Assembly: GCA_903939515.1 (NCBI GenBank)
Contig: CAJAHH010000084.1
Span: forward strand, 1 to 41,426
Origin: an uncultured Verrucomicrobiota bacterium
GTDB lineage: Bacteria > Verrucomicrobiota > Verrucomicrobiia > Limisphaerales > UBA9464
Reading direction: 5' to 3'
DNA length: 41,426 nucleotides
Position numbers and translations under genes: made by a program. Positions within the stretch are counted from its first letter, which is position 1. Each line of letters starts with the position of its first letter. The notes under the pieces are model-generated. The model did not search any database. It worked only from the letters and a program-made list of their open reading frames with translations, and had not been told where the DNA came from. Shown here piece by piece: positions 17,298-26,423 of the stretch.

Positions 17298-18196
17298 TGT
17301 GCTGACTTCCATCGGCTCCATTCCAGACCCGGGCGATCGACCCGAAAGCTCACCAAGCGTTTCTCGTGAGCCTCGGTCACATAAACGGTGCAACCGTCGA
17401 CCCCCCCGAAGCAGAGATTGCTCGGATTGGGCCCAAGCACGTCGATCTCCCGAAGAATCTCAGCGGTGGGGGAGAGTTTCACAACAGTACCCTTCCCGTG
17501 GCGGGTCGCATAAAGGTTGCCATCAACATCACACCGCATGCCGTCGAAGCCATGATCCGGAAACTCCTTAAAAAGACGTCGATGTTCCAGCGAACCGTCG
17601 CTACGGATATCAAAGACCCAGATGCGCCGCTGAATGCTTTCGTTGACGTACAACCGCTTTCCGTCCGGGCTGACTTCGATGCCATTGGTTGTGCCCATTC
17701 CTTCGGCCTCCCGGTGGGCCTTGCCATCCGTATCAATTCGCCACAACTGACCGGTGCCGTCCTTCCAGTTCGGATCGCTGGCATACAAGGTTCCGTTGGC
17801 GGCGATGGCTAGATCGTTGGGCTGATTCATCCGACCCTCGTGAACCACTTGCACCACTTCCCGAGTGACTGGGTCGATCCGATGAATCTTGTGAGCGGTA
17901 TAATCGGCGACATACATCCGACCGGAACGATCGAAGCGGATGCCATTGCCGGCACTTCCCTCGGGCAAGGCGACGAAGCGTTCGGCGCGTCCGTCTGGGG
18001 TCACCCGTGCGATGTTTCTCGGATCGCCAAATCCGACACAGAACACAAAACCCTTGCGGTCACAGGCCGGGCCTTCGATGCCGCGGGTGAAGCCTTCCGA
18101 AGAGAAGGGTTTGGCTAACCACAGCGTCTCGGCAGAGGTCGATAAGGCCCACTGCAAGGCAATCACTCCGATCGCATAAAAACCACGGGAAATCAT
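17294..18196 (-). CDS. Exported SMP-30/gluconolactonase/LRE family protein
   Basis: The 300-residue protein is a six-bladed propeller of the SMP-30/gluconolactonase family, which hydrolyses sugar lactones. The metal ligands of the family can be placed: Glu41 in GIEGPACD, Asn171 in TNGIEVSPDGKRLYV, and Asp218 in FDGMRCDVDGNLYA. A signal peptide (MISRGFYAIGVIALQWALSTSAE) argues for action outside the cytoplasm. The start at 18196 fits this signal; the frame stays open to 18466 through the repeat element. As first gene of the dgoK/dgoA run, an aldonolactonase supplying galactonate is a sensible inference. The exact sugar is unknown. Confidence 0.85.
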   Translation of the reverse strand: MISRGFYAIGVIALQWALSTSAETLWLAKPFSSEGFTRGIEGPACDRKGFVFCVGFGDPRNIARVTPDGRAERFVALPEGSAGNGIRFDRSGRMYVADYTAHKIHRIDPVTREVVQVVHEGRMNQPNDLAIAANGTLYASDPNWKDGTGQLWRIDTDGKAHREAEGMGTTNGIEVSPDGKRLYVNESIQRRIWVFDIRSDGSLEHRRLFKEFPDHGFDGMRCDVDGNLYATRHGKGTVVKLSPTAEILREIDVLGPNPSNLCFGGVDGCTVYVTEAHEKRLVSFRVDRPGLEWSRWKSAQ

Positions 18197-18317
18197 GGGG
18201 TCACGATGGCTGGAAGTTTTCCAAAATACCAGCCACCGCGCAGGAAAATGGACCGCTGCGGAAGTCATGCCCCCGGTCCCCCCAGCTGGCAGGCATGCCC
18301 CAAGAAACCGGCCCCCG

Positions 18318-18487
18318 CCGGAACGATTCAGTTGGGAGGAAAGGGATGGCGTGGCGGATTCTTTCGCAAGACGAGGCGAGAGCGAGGCGCGGGCCAATGG
18401 AAGGCCCGTAACGAGTGAACAACGAAGCTCTTGCGGAAGAAGACGCAGCCAGCACGACCGATCCAATTGAATCGTTCCGGCTAAGAA
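18318..18487. repeat. Family-1 inverted-repeat (MITE/REP-like) element, compact copy
   Basis: Terminal inverted repeats are CCGGAACGATTCAGTTGG (18318-18335) and its complement at 18463-18480, with one mismatch in 18. Subterminal parts also pair: CTTTCGCAAG (18361-18370) against CTTGCGGAAG (18430-18439). The centre has CGGGCC/GGCCCG around AATGGAA, so the whole unit can fold into one long imperfect hairpin. The left 45 bases and right 40 bases match the ends of the larger element at 35136-35660; right-end similarity continues through GGCT-AGAA to 18487. There is no coding capacity and no visible target-site duplication. Confidence 0.75.
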
Positions 18488-18514
18488 AAAGGGGGATGGA
18501 TTGCTCCACCCCCC
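18484..18514 (-). terminator. Rho-independent terminator of the 1002-residue protein gene
   Basis: On the minus strand GGGGGGTGGA / TCCATCCCCC forms a 10-bp stem with one G-U pair closed by a GCAA tetraloop, followed by UUUUUCUU. It starts about 23 bases past the stop at 18538. The U-tract abuts the end of the family-1 element. Confidence 0.9.
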
Positions 18515-18537
18515 TTTCCTGCGAACTAAACCCTTCT

Positions 18538-21500
18538 TCAGCGCTTAATGGCGCGGAGGAATTGGGCGGAATCGGTACCTAGAGGCACTGTGATCGGAGT
18601 GTTTACTCCCGACTGCAACACCCACGGACCGTTGAGGCTCGGAGCGACCTCGAGGACGAATCCGGCCGGCAGCGGTTGCGGATTGGAGGTGATCGTGAGC
18701 TGACCATTAACCAAGGCCACCGAGATGCGCGGAGCCGTAGTGACCGGACCGCCCACCGGCGGGGTCGGATCATCCTTCGGAGCCGGGTGCGAGATGACGG
18801 TATAGAAGTTCACTTCCTTGGGGGAATTGGCTCCTTGATCCGGCTTGTTCTGCAAGTTGATCTCACCCTTAGCAGCCACGAGGATTTGCTGGGTTGTCAT
18901 GGCGACACTCATGCCGACCGAGCGGATACCACCCACCGGCGAGGTGTTGACGAAGGGCAGGAAGCTCGGCGTGAGCGGCTTGACTGTCTTGGTGGCCGCC
19001 TCGAATTCAAACACACGGGCAGCCACCTGCTGGGCTTCATAACCGTCGGGCTTGGAAACCCAGGCAACCGTGAAACGACCCAGACCGTCAGCAGCAACCA
19101 CCGCGCGATCGGCATCGGCTCGGAAACCGCCCTCGCTCACATCGGCCAAGGCCGCGAGCGTGCGAGTGGTTCCGTCCCAAATGGCCACGCGGATGGCCGT
19201 AGAGGCCACAACCCGACCCACGAGGAATACCCACGGTTGGTTGATGTGGCCACCCAGGCGGGTGCCATCTCCGCGACCCGCGTCGAAGTTCTCACCCGAG
19301 ATGGCCTGTGCCACCGGTTCGCCCTGAAGTGCGCCGGCATTGTTGTAGAAGTAGAATTTGCCCGCGACACGCACGGCAAAACCACCCTTGAAGGCGGCCA
19401 CGTTGCCCCACAGATCGCCGTCGGCAACCTTGAAGGATTCCTTAACCACCTTGCCATCGGCCGAGAAAATGGTCGCGGTGGCGCAATTGCCGTCGGTACG
19501 CAATTGGTTGGAACGGTCTTCGACCACGGACACGAAGTTACCGTCACTGAGACACACCACATCGCCACCGAAGCGGGAGATTTGGTTGCCCGGAGCCGTG
19601 CCAGATGCGCGGCGGCCATTGGCTGAATCCTGTGCCTTGCTCAGAGCGGTTTGTGCGAGCGTGGTCGGATCGAGCTTGAAGGTCTGCACCGTGCCATAGC
19701 GACCATCACCCAGGCGATCGAAGCCACCGGTGAAGCGATTGTCGCTGTTGAACCCTTCCACCACATGCGGGGAGGCCTCGATACCCGTAATGAAGTTCAC
19801 GGCACCCGGACGAGCATCACCCGCAACACGGCCCGGATTACCATTTTGCCGAGAAGCATTGATTGCCCCCTTGAACGGAACACCCGCGTCGTTGAAGGAC
19901 GCTTCACCCAACTTCATGGCACCGCCGTTGGCTGGCTGCATCGCCACCACATAACGCTGCTCAGTAGTGCTGCCATCGGCAAAGGTATTGCCCTCGATGA
20001 GGAACGTGGAGGTGCCCACCACGGAAGCAAACGGCTCCCAGTTGCCCAGCGCATCGGCCGCCGGAACGATCATCGCAGTGTCGGAGACGATACGCTTGAG
20101 ACCGGCCGACTCGATGCTGCCCGGGCGCACCGGAATGACGAATTGGCGCAGCGCCACAACGCGCTTATCGGCCTCACCGCTATTACGACTCTCCCAAACC
20201 ACGGCAATGGAATCATTGCGGAAGGCCACACGCGCATTCTTAGATTCCAAGGTCTCCGGAGCCGGAAGCTCCTTCTCGCTGACATAGAATGTCTTGCCCA
20301 AGGCCTTGCCCGTGGCGTCAAACACACGGCCTAGGATGATCCGGCCATTGCCGACCGCACCGGCCGTGTCGTCGAAAACCACCGCAACGCGTCCGAGCGA
20401 ATCCATGCCCACATCGCAGCGTCCCGGAGCCAAGAGCTCCATGTCATCGGCCACCGTCTTGCTCCAACGCAGCGTGCCATTGGCATTGAGGACCGTGAGC
20501 CAAACGTGGTTTTTACCGGCCTCATCCTTACCAATGGCCACCGAAGCGTAGGCATCATTGCCGTTGCCGTGGAAACCCACGCCGTCACCGCGTCCGCCAT
20601 TGCCGGCGATCGGATTGCCCGAGACCGCAGCGAGATCGATGTTGGTTGAAACTGCCGTACCCGCATTGTCAAACAACCGGACGCGACCTGCGCCGTTGTC
20701 CGAAAAGCGCACCGCGAATCCGGTCTTGGTGACACCGGACCCATGCCACATTTCAGCCTTGGTGGCGGTGGCGCTGGCCAACTGGGTGGCCTTGATCTCC
20801 TTACCGGTCTTGTCCACCACGCGAACGGTCACGTGATTGGCCGCGGCCTCGCCCTTGTACAGGGTGACCAAATCATCGCCCTGACGGCTTTCACCAATCA
20901 CGACCACATTGCCTGTAGAGAGAAACTCCCAATCGCCGATGCGAATATTCCCAGTGCGGGCGCCGTATTCGACAGGGACACCATTCACGATCCCCACTGG
21001 AATGCCCGCGTCGGTCAACAACTGCACTGAGGGCCAATCGCCGCCATCCTGATAGCCCGCGAACTCCACCACCTCGAGGCCGAGGTCGAAGGACGTCGAG
21101 CCCATGCCCAAACCATCACCGAAGAGGTTGGACTTAATCTTGGGTCCCCAACCCGTGCGGCCAGAGATCGCGCTCCCGTCCTTGCGGAAGTAGGAAAGGA
21201 AACGCGAGGTGAGCGTTTGTCCAACAAAAGCGGGATCCACCGAAGTGATGGTCGTCTCCGCAGTAACCGGCTTGCTGTCGCGGTCAAACAAAGTCCAAAC
21301 CGCTTCCAAATCGGCCAGATCGGAACCGTCATCCTCCCAACCGACCATCACGTTACCATTCCGGCCAATGGCCACACCGAGGCTCTCAGTGCTGCCATTG
21401 TTGATAATGTCGGAGGTGTTGACATACACAGTCTCGCCCACGGGGCTGACACCGTTGTCCTCTGGCTTAGTTGGAAGCGCTTGGCCGTAGACCTGACTCG

Positions 21501-21546
21501 CCAGTAGCGCAGCAGTCAGGAATGGCAGTGATTTGGAGGGTTTCAT
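18538..21546 (-). CDS. Large secreted protein of unknown function with shared C-terminal module
   Basis: The 1002-residue product has a signal peptide (MKPSKSLPFLTAALLASQVYGQ) and a long Gly/Asn/Asp/Val-rich mature region that looks entirely beta-structured. Recurrent segments such as GVAIGRNGNVMVGWEDDG, DSLGRVAVVFDD and DGLGRFTVAWVSK suggest propeller-like blades. I cannot assign a named domain. After a Pro/Thr linker (DDPTPPVGGPVTT) the last 60 residues (LEVAPSLNGPWVLQSG, ITVPLGTDSAQFLRAIKR) match the end of the 1485-residue protein at 8573-13030, suggesting a common surface or secretion module. It is flanked by its own terminator and appears monocistronic. Confidence 0.82.
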   Translation of the reverse strand: MKPSKSLPFLTAALLASQVYGQALPTKPEDNGVSPVGETVYVNTSDIINNGSTESLGVAIGRNGNVMVGWEDDGSDLADLEAVWTLFDRDSKPVTAETTITSVDPAFVGQTLTSRFLSYFRKDGSAISGRTGWGPKIKSNLFGDGLGMGSTSFDLGLEVVEFAGYQDGGDWPSVQLLTDAGIPVGIVNGVPVEYGARTGNIRIGDWEFLSTGNVVVIGESRQGDDLVTLYKGEAAANHVTVRVVDKTGKEIKATQLASATATKAEMWHGSGVTKTGFAVRFSDNGAGRVRLFDNAGTAVSTNIDLAAVSGNPIAGNGGRGDGVGFHGNGNDAYASVAIGKDEAGKNHVWLTVLNANGTLRWSKTVADDMELLAPGRCDVGMDSLGRVAVVFDDTAGAVGNGRIILGRVFDATGKALGKTFYVSEKELPAPETLESKNARVAFRNDSIAVVWESRNSGEADKRVVALRQFVIPVRPGSIESAGLKRIVSDTAMIVPAADALGNWEPFASVVGTSTFLIEGNTFADGSTTEQRYVVAMQPANGGAMKLGEASFNDAGVPFKGAINASRQNGNPGRVAGDARPGAVNFITGIEASPHVVEGFNSDNRFTGGFDRLGDGRYGTVQTFKLDPTTLAQTALSKAQDSANGRRASGTAPGNQISRFGGDVVCLSDGNFVSVVEDRSNQLRTDGNCATATIFSADGKVVKESFKVADGDLWGNVAAFKGGFAVRVAGKFYFYNNAGALQGEPVAQAISGENFDAGRGDGTRLGGHINQPWVFLVGRVVASTAIRVAIWDGTTRTLAALADVSEGGFRADADRAVVAADGLGRFTVAWVSKPDGYEAQQVAARVFEFEAATKTVKPLTPSFLPFVNTSPVGGIRSVGMSVAMTTQQILVAAKGEINLQNKPDQGANSPKEVNFYTVISHPAPKDDPTPPVGGPVTTAPRISVALVNGQLTITSNPQPLPAGFVLEVAPSLNGPWVLQSGVNTPITVPLGTDSAQFLRAIKR

Positions 21547-21753
21547 TAGCAGATGACGTAGTGCGTTGATGACACCCCTGGCACGAGACCAGCACCCAGC
21601 AGAGCCTTAGAGCGAGTGCGCCAAAGGGGGATGGGTTGTCTGGAGACCTCCGGGGGAATTAGAACGATTGCTACGCCCGCCTCGGATTGCCCGCAACTGT
21701 TTTCAGGATTTTTCCAAAAAAAGCATCAAAACCCAATAAATCATGCAGTTTTA

Positions 21754-21776
21754 GCCTGGGTTAAAGCAACCCAGGC
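21754..21776 (-). terminator. Hairpin downstream of the RND efflux genes
   Basis: GCCTGGGTT (21754-21762) and AACCCAGGC (21768-21776) form a perfect 9-bp stem with a five-base loop, 60 bases past the efflux pump stop. On the minus strand the sequence after it (TAAAAC) has no U-tract, so its terminator role is uncertain. Confidence 0.45.
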
Positions 21777-21837
21777 CAGACTCCGACCATCTAGATCTAG
21801 GCCTCGGAGACGCAATCCACTGCTCCAACACCGGGAC

Positions 21838-24800
21838 TTACTTGGCAGTCGACCGACCCACCCGCTTCATGATCTCCACGTAGAAGACCGGCGTCAGGAA
21901 GAGCCCGAAGACCGTGACTCCAATCATGCCTGAGAATACCGCAACCCCCATGGCCTGCCGCATCTCAGCGCCCGCTCCGGAGGAAATCACCAAGGGATAA
22001 ACCCCCGCGATGAAGGCGATGGACGTCATCAAGATCGGGCGCAGGCGCAGCTTGCACGCCTCGAGCGCAGCCGAGACGGGGTCTTGTCCCTCACGCTGTT
22101 TCTCCCGGGCGAACTCCACGATGAGGATGGCGTTCTTGCAGGCCAACCCGACCAGGACGATCAGGCCAATCTGGGTGAAGATGTTGTTGTCGGAACCCTT
22201 GAGCAAGACGCCCACCATGGCACTGAGCAAGGTCATGGGCACAATGAGGAGGATGACCAACGGCAAACTGAGGCTTTCGTACTGGGCCGCCAGAACCAGA
22301 AAAACCAGCAAGATGCACAGCGGGAAGATGTACATGGCGGTGTTGCCGGCGATGCGCTGCTGGTAGGTCAACTCGGTCCACTCATAGGCCATGCCCGGCG
22401 GCAGGGTCTGCTTCACCAAACCCTCGATAAAGGCCTCAGCCTGGCCCGAGCTGTAGCCCGGGGCCGGCGCGCCATTGATTTCTGCAGCCGGATAGCCGTT
22501 GTAGCGCATCACGCGGTCGGGACCAAAAGCCTCCCGCACCGTCACCAAGGTGCCCATCGGCACCATCTGACCGCGCTCGTTGCGGACCTTGAGACGACGG
22601 ATGTCGTCGGCCCCATCGCGGAACTTCGAATCGGCCTGGGCCACCACCTGATAAGTGCGACCGAACTGGTTGAAGTCATTCACGTAGAGCGAGCCCAGGT
22701 AAACTTGCAAGGTCTCGTACAAACTGCTCAGCGAAACCCCCAGCGACTTGGCCTTCACGCGGTCCACGTCGAGGTCGATCTGAGGCACATTGATTTGATA
22801 CGTCGAATAGACCCCTTGCAGCACATTGGTGGCGTAGGCCGCACCAATGGTTCCCCACGTCGCACCATAGAGCGCCTCGGGGCCGAGGTTGGCCCGGTCC
22901 TCGATGTACATCTTGAAGCCGCCGCCCGTGCTCAAGCCATTCACCGCTGGGGCGTTGATGACGATCATTCGCGCCTCCTGGATCTCGCCAAAAGCCTGGT
23001 ACAGTTTGCCGATAATGGCGTTGGCCGAAAGGTCCGGGCTCCGACGCTTTTCGAAGTCATCGAGCGTGATGAAGGCGATGCCCGAGTTGGGACTAGCCGT
23101 GAACCCATTGGGCGAAAGACCCGGGAACGCCACCGAGGCCGCCACGCCGGGCACCTTCATGGCCAAATCACTCATGCGTCGGATGACCGCGTCGGTGCGG
23201 TCCAAAGAAGCAGCATCCGGCAATTGGGCGACACAAATGAGGAACTGCTTGTCTTGCGACGGGATGAACCCGGCCGGAACCGCCTGGAAGATCCGCCCCG
23301 TCAGAAAGATCAACCCCACATACACCGCCAAGGCCACAACACTCACCCGGATCACCCGCGCCACGGCCTTGGAATACTGACCCGATGCCCAATCAAAGAA
23401 TCGATTGAAGGGCCTGAAGAACCACCCCAGCAGGCGATCCAGAACCCGGGTGAGCCCATCCTTCGGTGCATGGTGATCACGGAGCAGCAGGGCCGAAAGG
23501 GCCGGCGACAGCGTCAGGGAATTGAAGGCCGAAATCACCGTCGAGATGGCGATGGTGATGGCGAATTGCTTGTAGAACATCCCACTCAATCCGCTGATGA
23601 AGGCCGTGGGAATGAACACGGCACACAAGACCAGGGCTGTCGCGACAATCGGCCCGGTCACCTCATCCATGGCGCGCCGGGTGGCGTCCACCGGAGACAA
23701 CCCCAGGGCGATGTTCCGCTCCACATTCTCCACCACCACGATGGCGTCATCGACCACGATGCCGATGGCCAGCACCAGACCGAACAAGGAGAGCGCATTA
23801 ATTGAGAACCCCAACGCCGACATCACGGCGAAGGTGCCGATCAGCGAGACAGGCACGGCGGCCAGCGGGATGATTGAGGCCCGCCAGGTTTGAAGGAAAA
23901 TGAGCACTACCAGAACGACCAGGAGGATGGCCTCAAAGAGCGTATGAATGACGGCATCAATGGACTTCTTGACGAAAACCGTGGGGTCATAGGCCACCGC
24001 GTAATCGAGGCCGCGCGGAAAGTTCTTCTTCAGCAATTCCATCGTGGAGCGAACTTCTTGCGAGAGCCGTAAGGCGTTGGAGCCGGGTTGCTGGAAGATG
24101 GGAATGGCCACTGCGGATCGGTTGTTGAGCAACGAGCGGAGGGCGAATTCACCGGCACCCAATTCGACGCGCGCGACGTCCTTGAGCAGCAGCGTTTCAC
24201 CATGAGCCCCGCGCTTCACCACGATGTTGCCGAACTCCTCCACCGAGACCAATCGGCCTCGGGTGTTGATTTGAAGCTCAAAGGCCACCGGGCTCTGGAC
24301 CGGCTGTTGCCCCACCGCACCGGCGGCCACCTGCATGTTCTGTTCGCGGATGGCGTTGACCACGTCGCCCGGAGCCATGCTCCGCGCCGCCAGTCGCTCC
24401 GGGTCCAGCCACACCCGCATGGCATAGTCGCCCGAGCCGAATAACTGCACCTGTCCGACCCCGTCGATGCGGGCTAGCACATCCTTCACCTGAAGCGTGG
24501 CATAGTTGCGCACGAAGATGTCGTCGTAGGTGGCATCTGGGGAATACAAGTGGACCACCATCGTCAGGTCCGGCGTCGACTTGATGGTGAGCACCCCCAG
24601 TCGACGGACTTCTTCGGGCAATTTAGGCAGCGCCTGCGCCACCCGGTTTTGGACCAACTGCTGGGCTTGGTCGATATCGGTACCCAGCTTGAAGGTCACC
24701 GTGAGGGTCATGACGCCATCGCTGGTGGCCTGAGAGAAGGTGTAGAGCGAATTCTCCACGCCATTGAGCTGCTGCTCCAGCGGCACCGACACCGTCTCGG

Positions 24801-24978
24801 AAATGGTCTTCGGATTGGCTCCGGGATACACCGCGCGAACAACGACTTGCGGCGGGACCACCTCGGGGTACTCGCTGATGGGCAGCCGGTACATCGAGAT
24901 GAGCCCCACCAGGAAGATCACCACCGAAAGCACTCCGGCAAAGATCGGACGCTGGATAAAGAAGTGGGAAAATTTCAT
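21838..24978 (-). CDS. RND efflux transporter permease (HAE1/AcrB type)
   Basis: This 1046-residue inner-membrane pump belongs to the hydrophobe/amphiphile efflux family, which exports drugs, dyes or bile-type compounds using the proton gradient. The N-terminus MKFSHFFIQRPIFAGVLSVVIFLVGLISM is the usual first segment. The TM4 proton-relay pair is present at Asp410-Asp411 in IGIVVDDAIVVVENV, and the TM10 lysine at Lys948 in GLACKNAILIVEF. PAPGYSSGQAEAF marks the second porter domain. Length and topology (two halves of six helices with large periplasmic loops) are typical of AcrB and MexB. It follows its adaptor after 51 bases; no TolC-like outer-membrane gene is nearby. Confidence 0.95.
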   Translation of the reverse strand: MKFSHFFIQRPIFAGVLSVVIFLVGLISMYRLPISEYPEVVPPQVVVRAVYPGANPKTISETVSVPLEQQLNGVENSLYTFSQATSDGVMTLTVTFKLGTDIDQAQQLVQNRVAQALPKLPEEVRRLGVLTIKSTPDLTMVVHLYSPDATYDDIFVRNYATLQVKDVLARIDGVGQVQLFGSGDYAMRVWLDPERLAARSMAPGDVVNAIREQNMQVAAGAVGQQPVQSPVAFELQINTRGRLVSVEEFGNIVVKRGAHGETLLLKDVARVELGAGEFALRSLLNNRSAVAIPIFQQPGSNALRLSQEVRSTMELLKKNFPRGLDYAVAYDPTVFVKKSIDAVIHTLFEAILLVVLVVLIFLQTWRASIIPLAAVPVSLIGTFAVMSALGFSINALSLFGLVLAIGIVVDDAIVVVENVERNIALGLSPVDATRRAMDEVTGPIVATALVLCAVFIPTAFISGLSGMFYKQFAITIAISTVISAFNSLTLSPALSALLLRDHHAPKDGLTRVLDRLLGWFFRPFNRFFDWASGQYSKAVARVIRVSVVALAVYVGLIFLTGRIFQAVPAGFIPSQDKQFLICVAQLPDAASLDRTDAVIRRMSDLAMKVPGVAASVAFPGLSPNGFTASPNSGIAFITLDDFEKRRSPDLSANAIIGKLYQAFGEIQEARMIVINAPAVNGLSTGGGFKMYIEDRANLGPEALYGATWGTIGAAYATNVLQGVYSTYQINVPQIDLDVDRVKAKSLGVSLSSLYETLQVYLGSLYVNDFNQFGRTYQVVAQADSKFRDGADDIRRLKVRNERGQMVPMGTLVTVREAFGPDRVMRYNGYPAAEINGAPAPGYSSGQAEAFIEGLVKQTLPPGMAYEWTELTYQQRIAGNTAMYIFPLCILLVFLVLAAQYESLSLPLVILLIVPMTLLSAMVGVLLKGSDNNIFTQIGLIVLVGLACKNAILIVEFAREKQREGQDPVSAALEACKLRLRPILMTSIAFIAGVYPLVISSGAGAEMRQAMGVAVFSGMIGVTVFGLFLTPVFYVEIMKRVGRSTAK

Positions 24979-25029
24979 GGGACCCGGTTCAGAACCTGGA
25001 GGGAGCTGGGATTGGATCGGCTCGAGCGA

Positions 25030-26226
25030 TTAATGGGCCGAACCCGCTTTGGGCGTCGACGGTGCTGCAGCCGGGGCCTCCTGCGGCTGGACGGGTTGCC
25101 CAGCGAAGAGCACCCGAAGTGTGCCGTTGACGATCACCCGCTCGCCCTCCTTGAGCCCGGAGAGAATGATCCGCTTGCCGTGGACCAGTGGCCCCGGCAC
25201 CACGAAGCGCTTCTCCACCGTGTTCGACGACGAAACCGTGTAGGCGAACTTCAAGTTCTGCTCGGTGCCGATCACCGAATCCGGCACTACCAACGCCGTG
25301 CCCGCAGGCCCGACAGGAATGCTAATCCGGGCAAACAATCCGGGCACCAACCGTTCGTCGGGATTGGGCAACAGCACACGGAAGAGGAGACTGCCCGTGT
25401 CCCGATCCAGACGGTTATCCAACGATTCGACCACTCCCTCATGAGGAAAGCCTTCTTCATCGGCCAATCCCAAACCCACTCGAATGCGCCCCTGCTCATC
25501 CATCGGGAGTTTTTTCTCGGCGCGGAATCGGTTGAGTCGCAAGAGGACCGCTTCATCGAGATCGGCGTAGGCGTGGACCGGGTCGACGGAAACCACCGTC
25601 GCCAGCAAGGAGTTCATGCCATCCACTCCAGAAACATTGTTGCCCAAGGTCATCAGCGCCCGGCCCACCCGACCGTCGATGGGCGATCGGATCTGGGTGT
25701 AGTCTAGGTTGAGTTTAGCCATCTCGAGATGGGCCGTCGCAGCCGCTAAGGCGGCCTTGGATTCGCCCATCCGGGCATCCCTTTGATCAGCACCTTCCAC
25801 CGAAATGGCCTGAGTCTTCAGCAGTTGCTCGGCTCGAACCGACTCCCGCCCCGCCGAGGCCAGCCGGACCTTCGCCGAATCCACCTCTGCCTCGGCCCGC
25901 TGGACTGCCGCAACGAAGGGTCTTGGGTCGATGACGAAGAGCACCTGTCCCTTGCGGACCGCCTGTCCGGCCTGGAAACGCACCTCCGTGAGGTAGCCCG
26001 AAACGCGAGGACGGATCTCAACCGATTCCACGGCTTCAATGCGACCGCTGAGGGTCTCCGTCGGCGTGAACGGGATAGACTCCGGCGGGGCGACCGTCAC
26101 CACCGCTGGCGCTGCGGCCGAAGCGGCGGGCGATGGAGATTCGGACCGAGAACACCCGGTGATGAGTTGAGTCACGAAGCACAGTGCAACCCAAGGGCCA
26201 ATGGAGGAACGCAGGAACGGAATCAT
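25030..26226 (-). CDS. RND efflux periplasmic adaptor (membrane fusion) lipoprotein
   Basis: The 398-residue adaptor bridges the RND pump and an outer-membrane channel. A lipoprotein signal with lipobox LITGC places the acylated Cys at residue 25. The barrel-sandwich half-motifs are visible: RPRVSGYLTEVRFQAGQAVRKGQVLFVIDPRPF before, and LDYTQIRSPIDGRVGRAL after a helical hairpin (about residues 100-160). A beta-barrel and membrane-proximal domain follow (GLKEGERVIVNGTLRVLFAGQPV). It is the first gene of the efflux pair. Its upstream gap carries a palindrome (26310-26325) that could be a repressor site. Confidence 0.93.
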   Translation of the reverse strand: MIPFLRSSIGPWVALCFVTQLITGCSRSESPSPAASAAAPAVVTVAPPESIPFTPTETLSGRIEAVESVEIRPRVSGYLTEVRFQAGQAVRKGQVLFVIDPRPFVAAVQRAEAEVDSAKVRLASAGRESVRAEQLLKTQAISVEGADQRDARMGESKAALAAATAHLEMAKLNLDYTQIRSPIDGRVGRALMTLGNNVSGVDGMNSLLATVVSVDPVHAYADLDEAVLLRLNRFRAEKKLPMDEQGRIRVGLGLADEEGFPHEGVVESLDNRLDRDTGSLLFRVLLPNPDERLVPGLFARISIPVGPAGTALVVPDSVIGTEQNLKFAYTVSSSNTVEKRFVVPGPLVHGKRIILSGLKEGERVIVNGTLRVLFAGQPVQPQEAPAAAPSTPKAGSAH

Positions 26227-26309
26227 GGAAACTCAATCAATCGAAGCAATGGCAGAGCCGGAACAGTCGTCACCGAACGCCTTCCGACGGGCGCCGAACG
26301 GTGCCTGGG

Positions 26310-26325
26310 TTGACGCCCAAGTCAA
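26310..26325. promoter_or_regulatory. Candidate operator palindrome upstream of efflux operon
   Basis: TTGAC-GCCCAA-GTCAA is a perfect 5-bp inverted repeat with a 6-base spacer, 84 bases before the adaptor start. An overlapping palindrome, TGGG-TTGACG-CCCA, is at 26307-26320. Efflux operons are commonly controlled by TetR- or MarR-type repressors binding such sites. No regulator gene lies beside it, so this is speculative. Confidence 0.3.
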
Positions 26326-26423
26326 ACCCCTGCCAAAACACCTTTTAAAAACCATCCGGCATCCATCTTGTCAGTGGGCAGCGACGGATTCCCCGGCGAG
26401 AGTATCGCACCACTCAAATCATC

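Larger units (their letters stand above)
18197..18537. other. Intergenic region with family-1 repeat element and terminator
   Basis: No gene. From right to left it holds the terminator of the 1002-residue protein gene (18484-18514), a compact inverted-repeat element (18318-18487), and about 120 bases that must include any promoter of the SMP-30/dgoK/dgoA run. I cannot pick hexamers there. Confidence 0.7.

Noticed and set aside
22084-23805. 573-codon open frame on the plus strand
   Set aside because: It is antisense to the RND permease, whose motifs are clear. Its His/Arg/Gln-rich product has no recognisable features.
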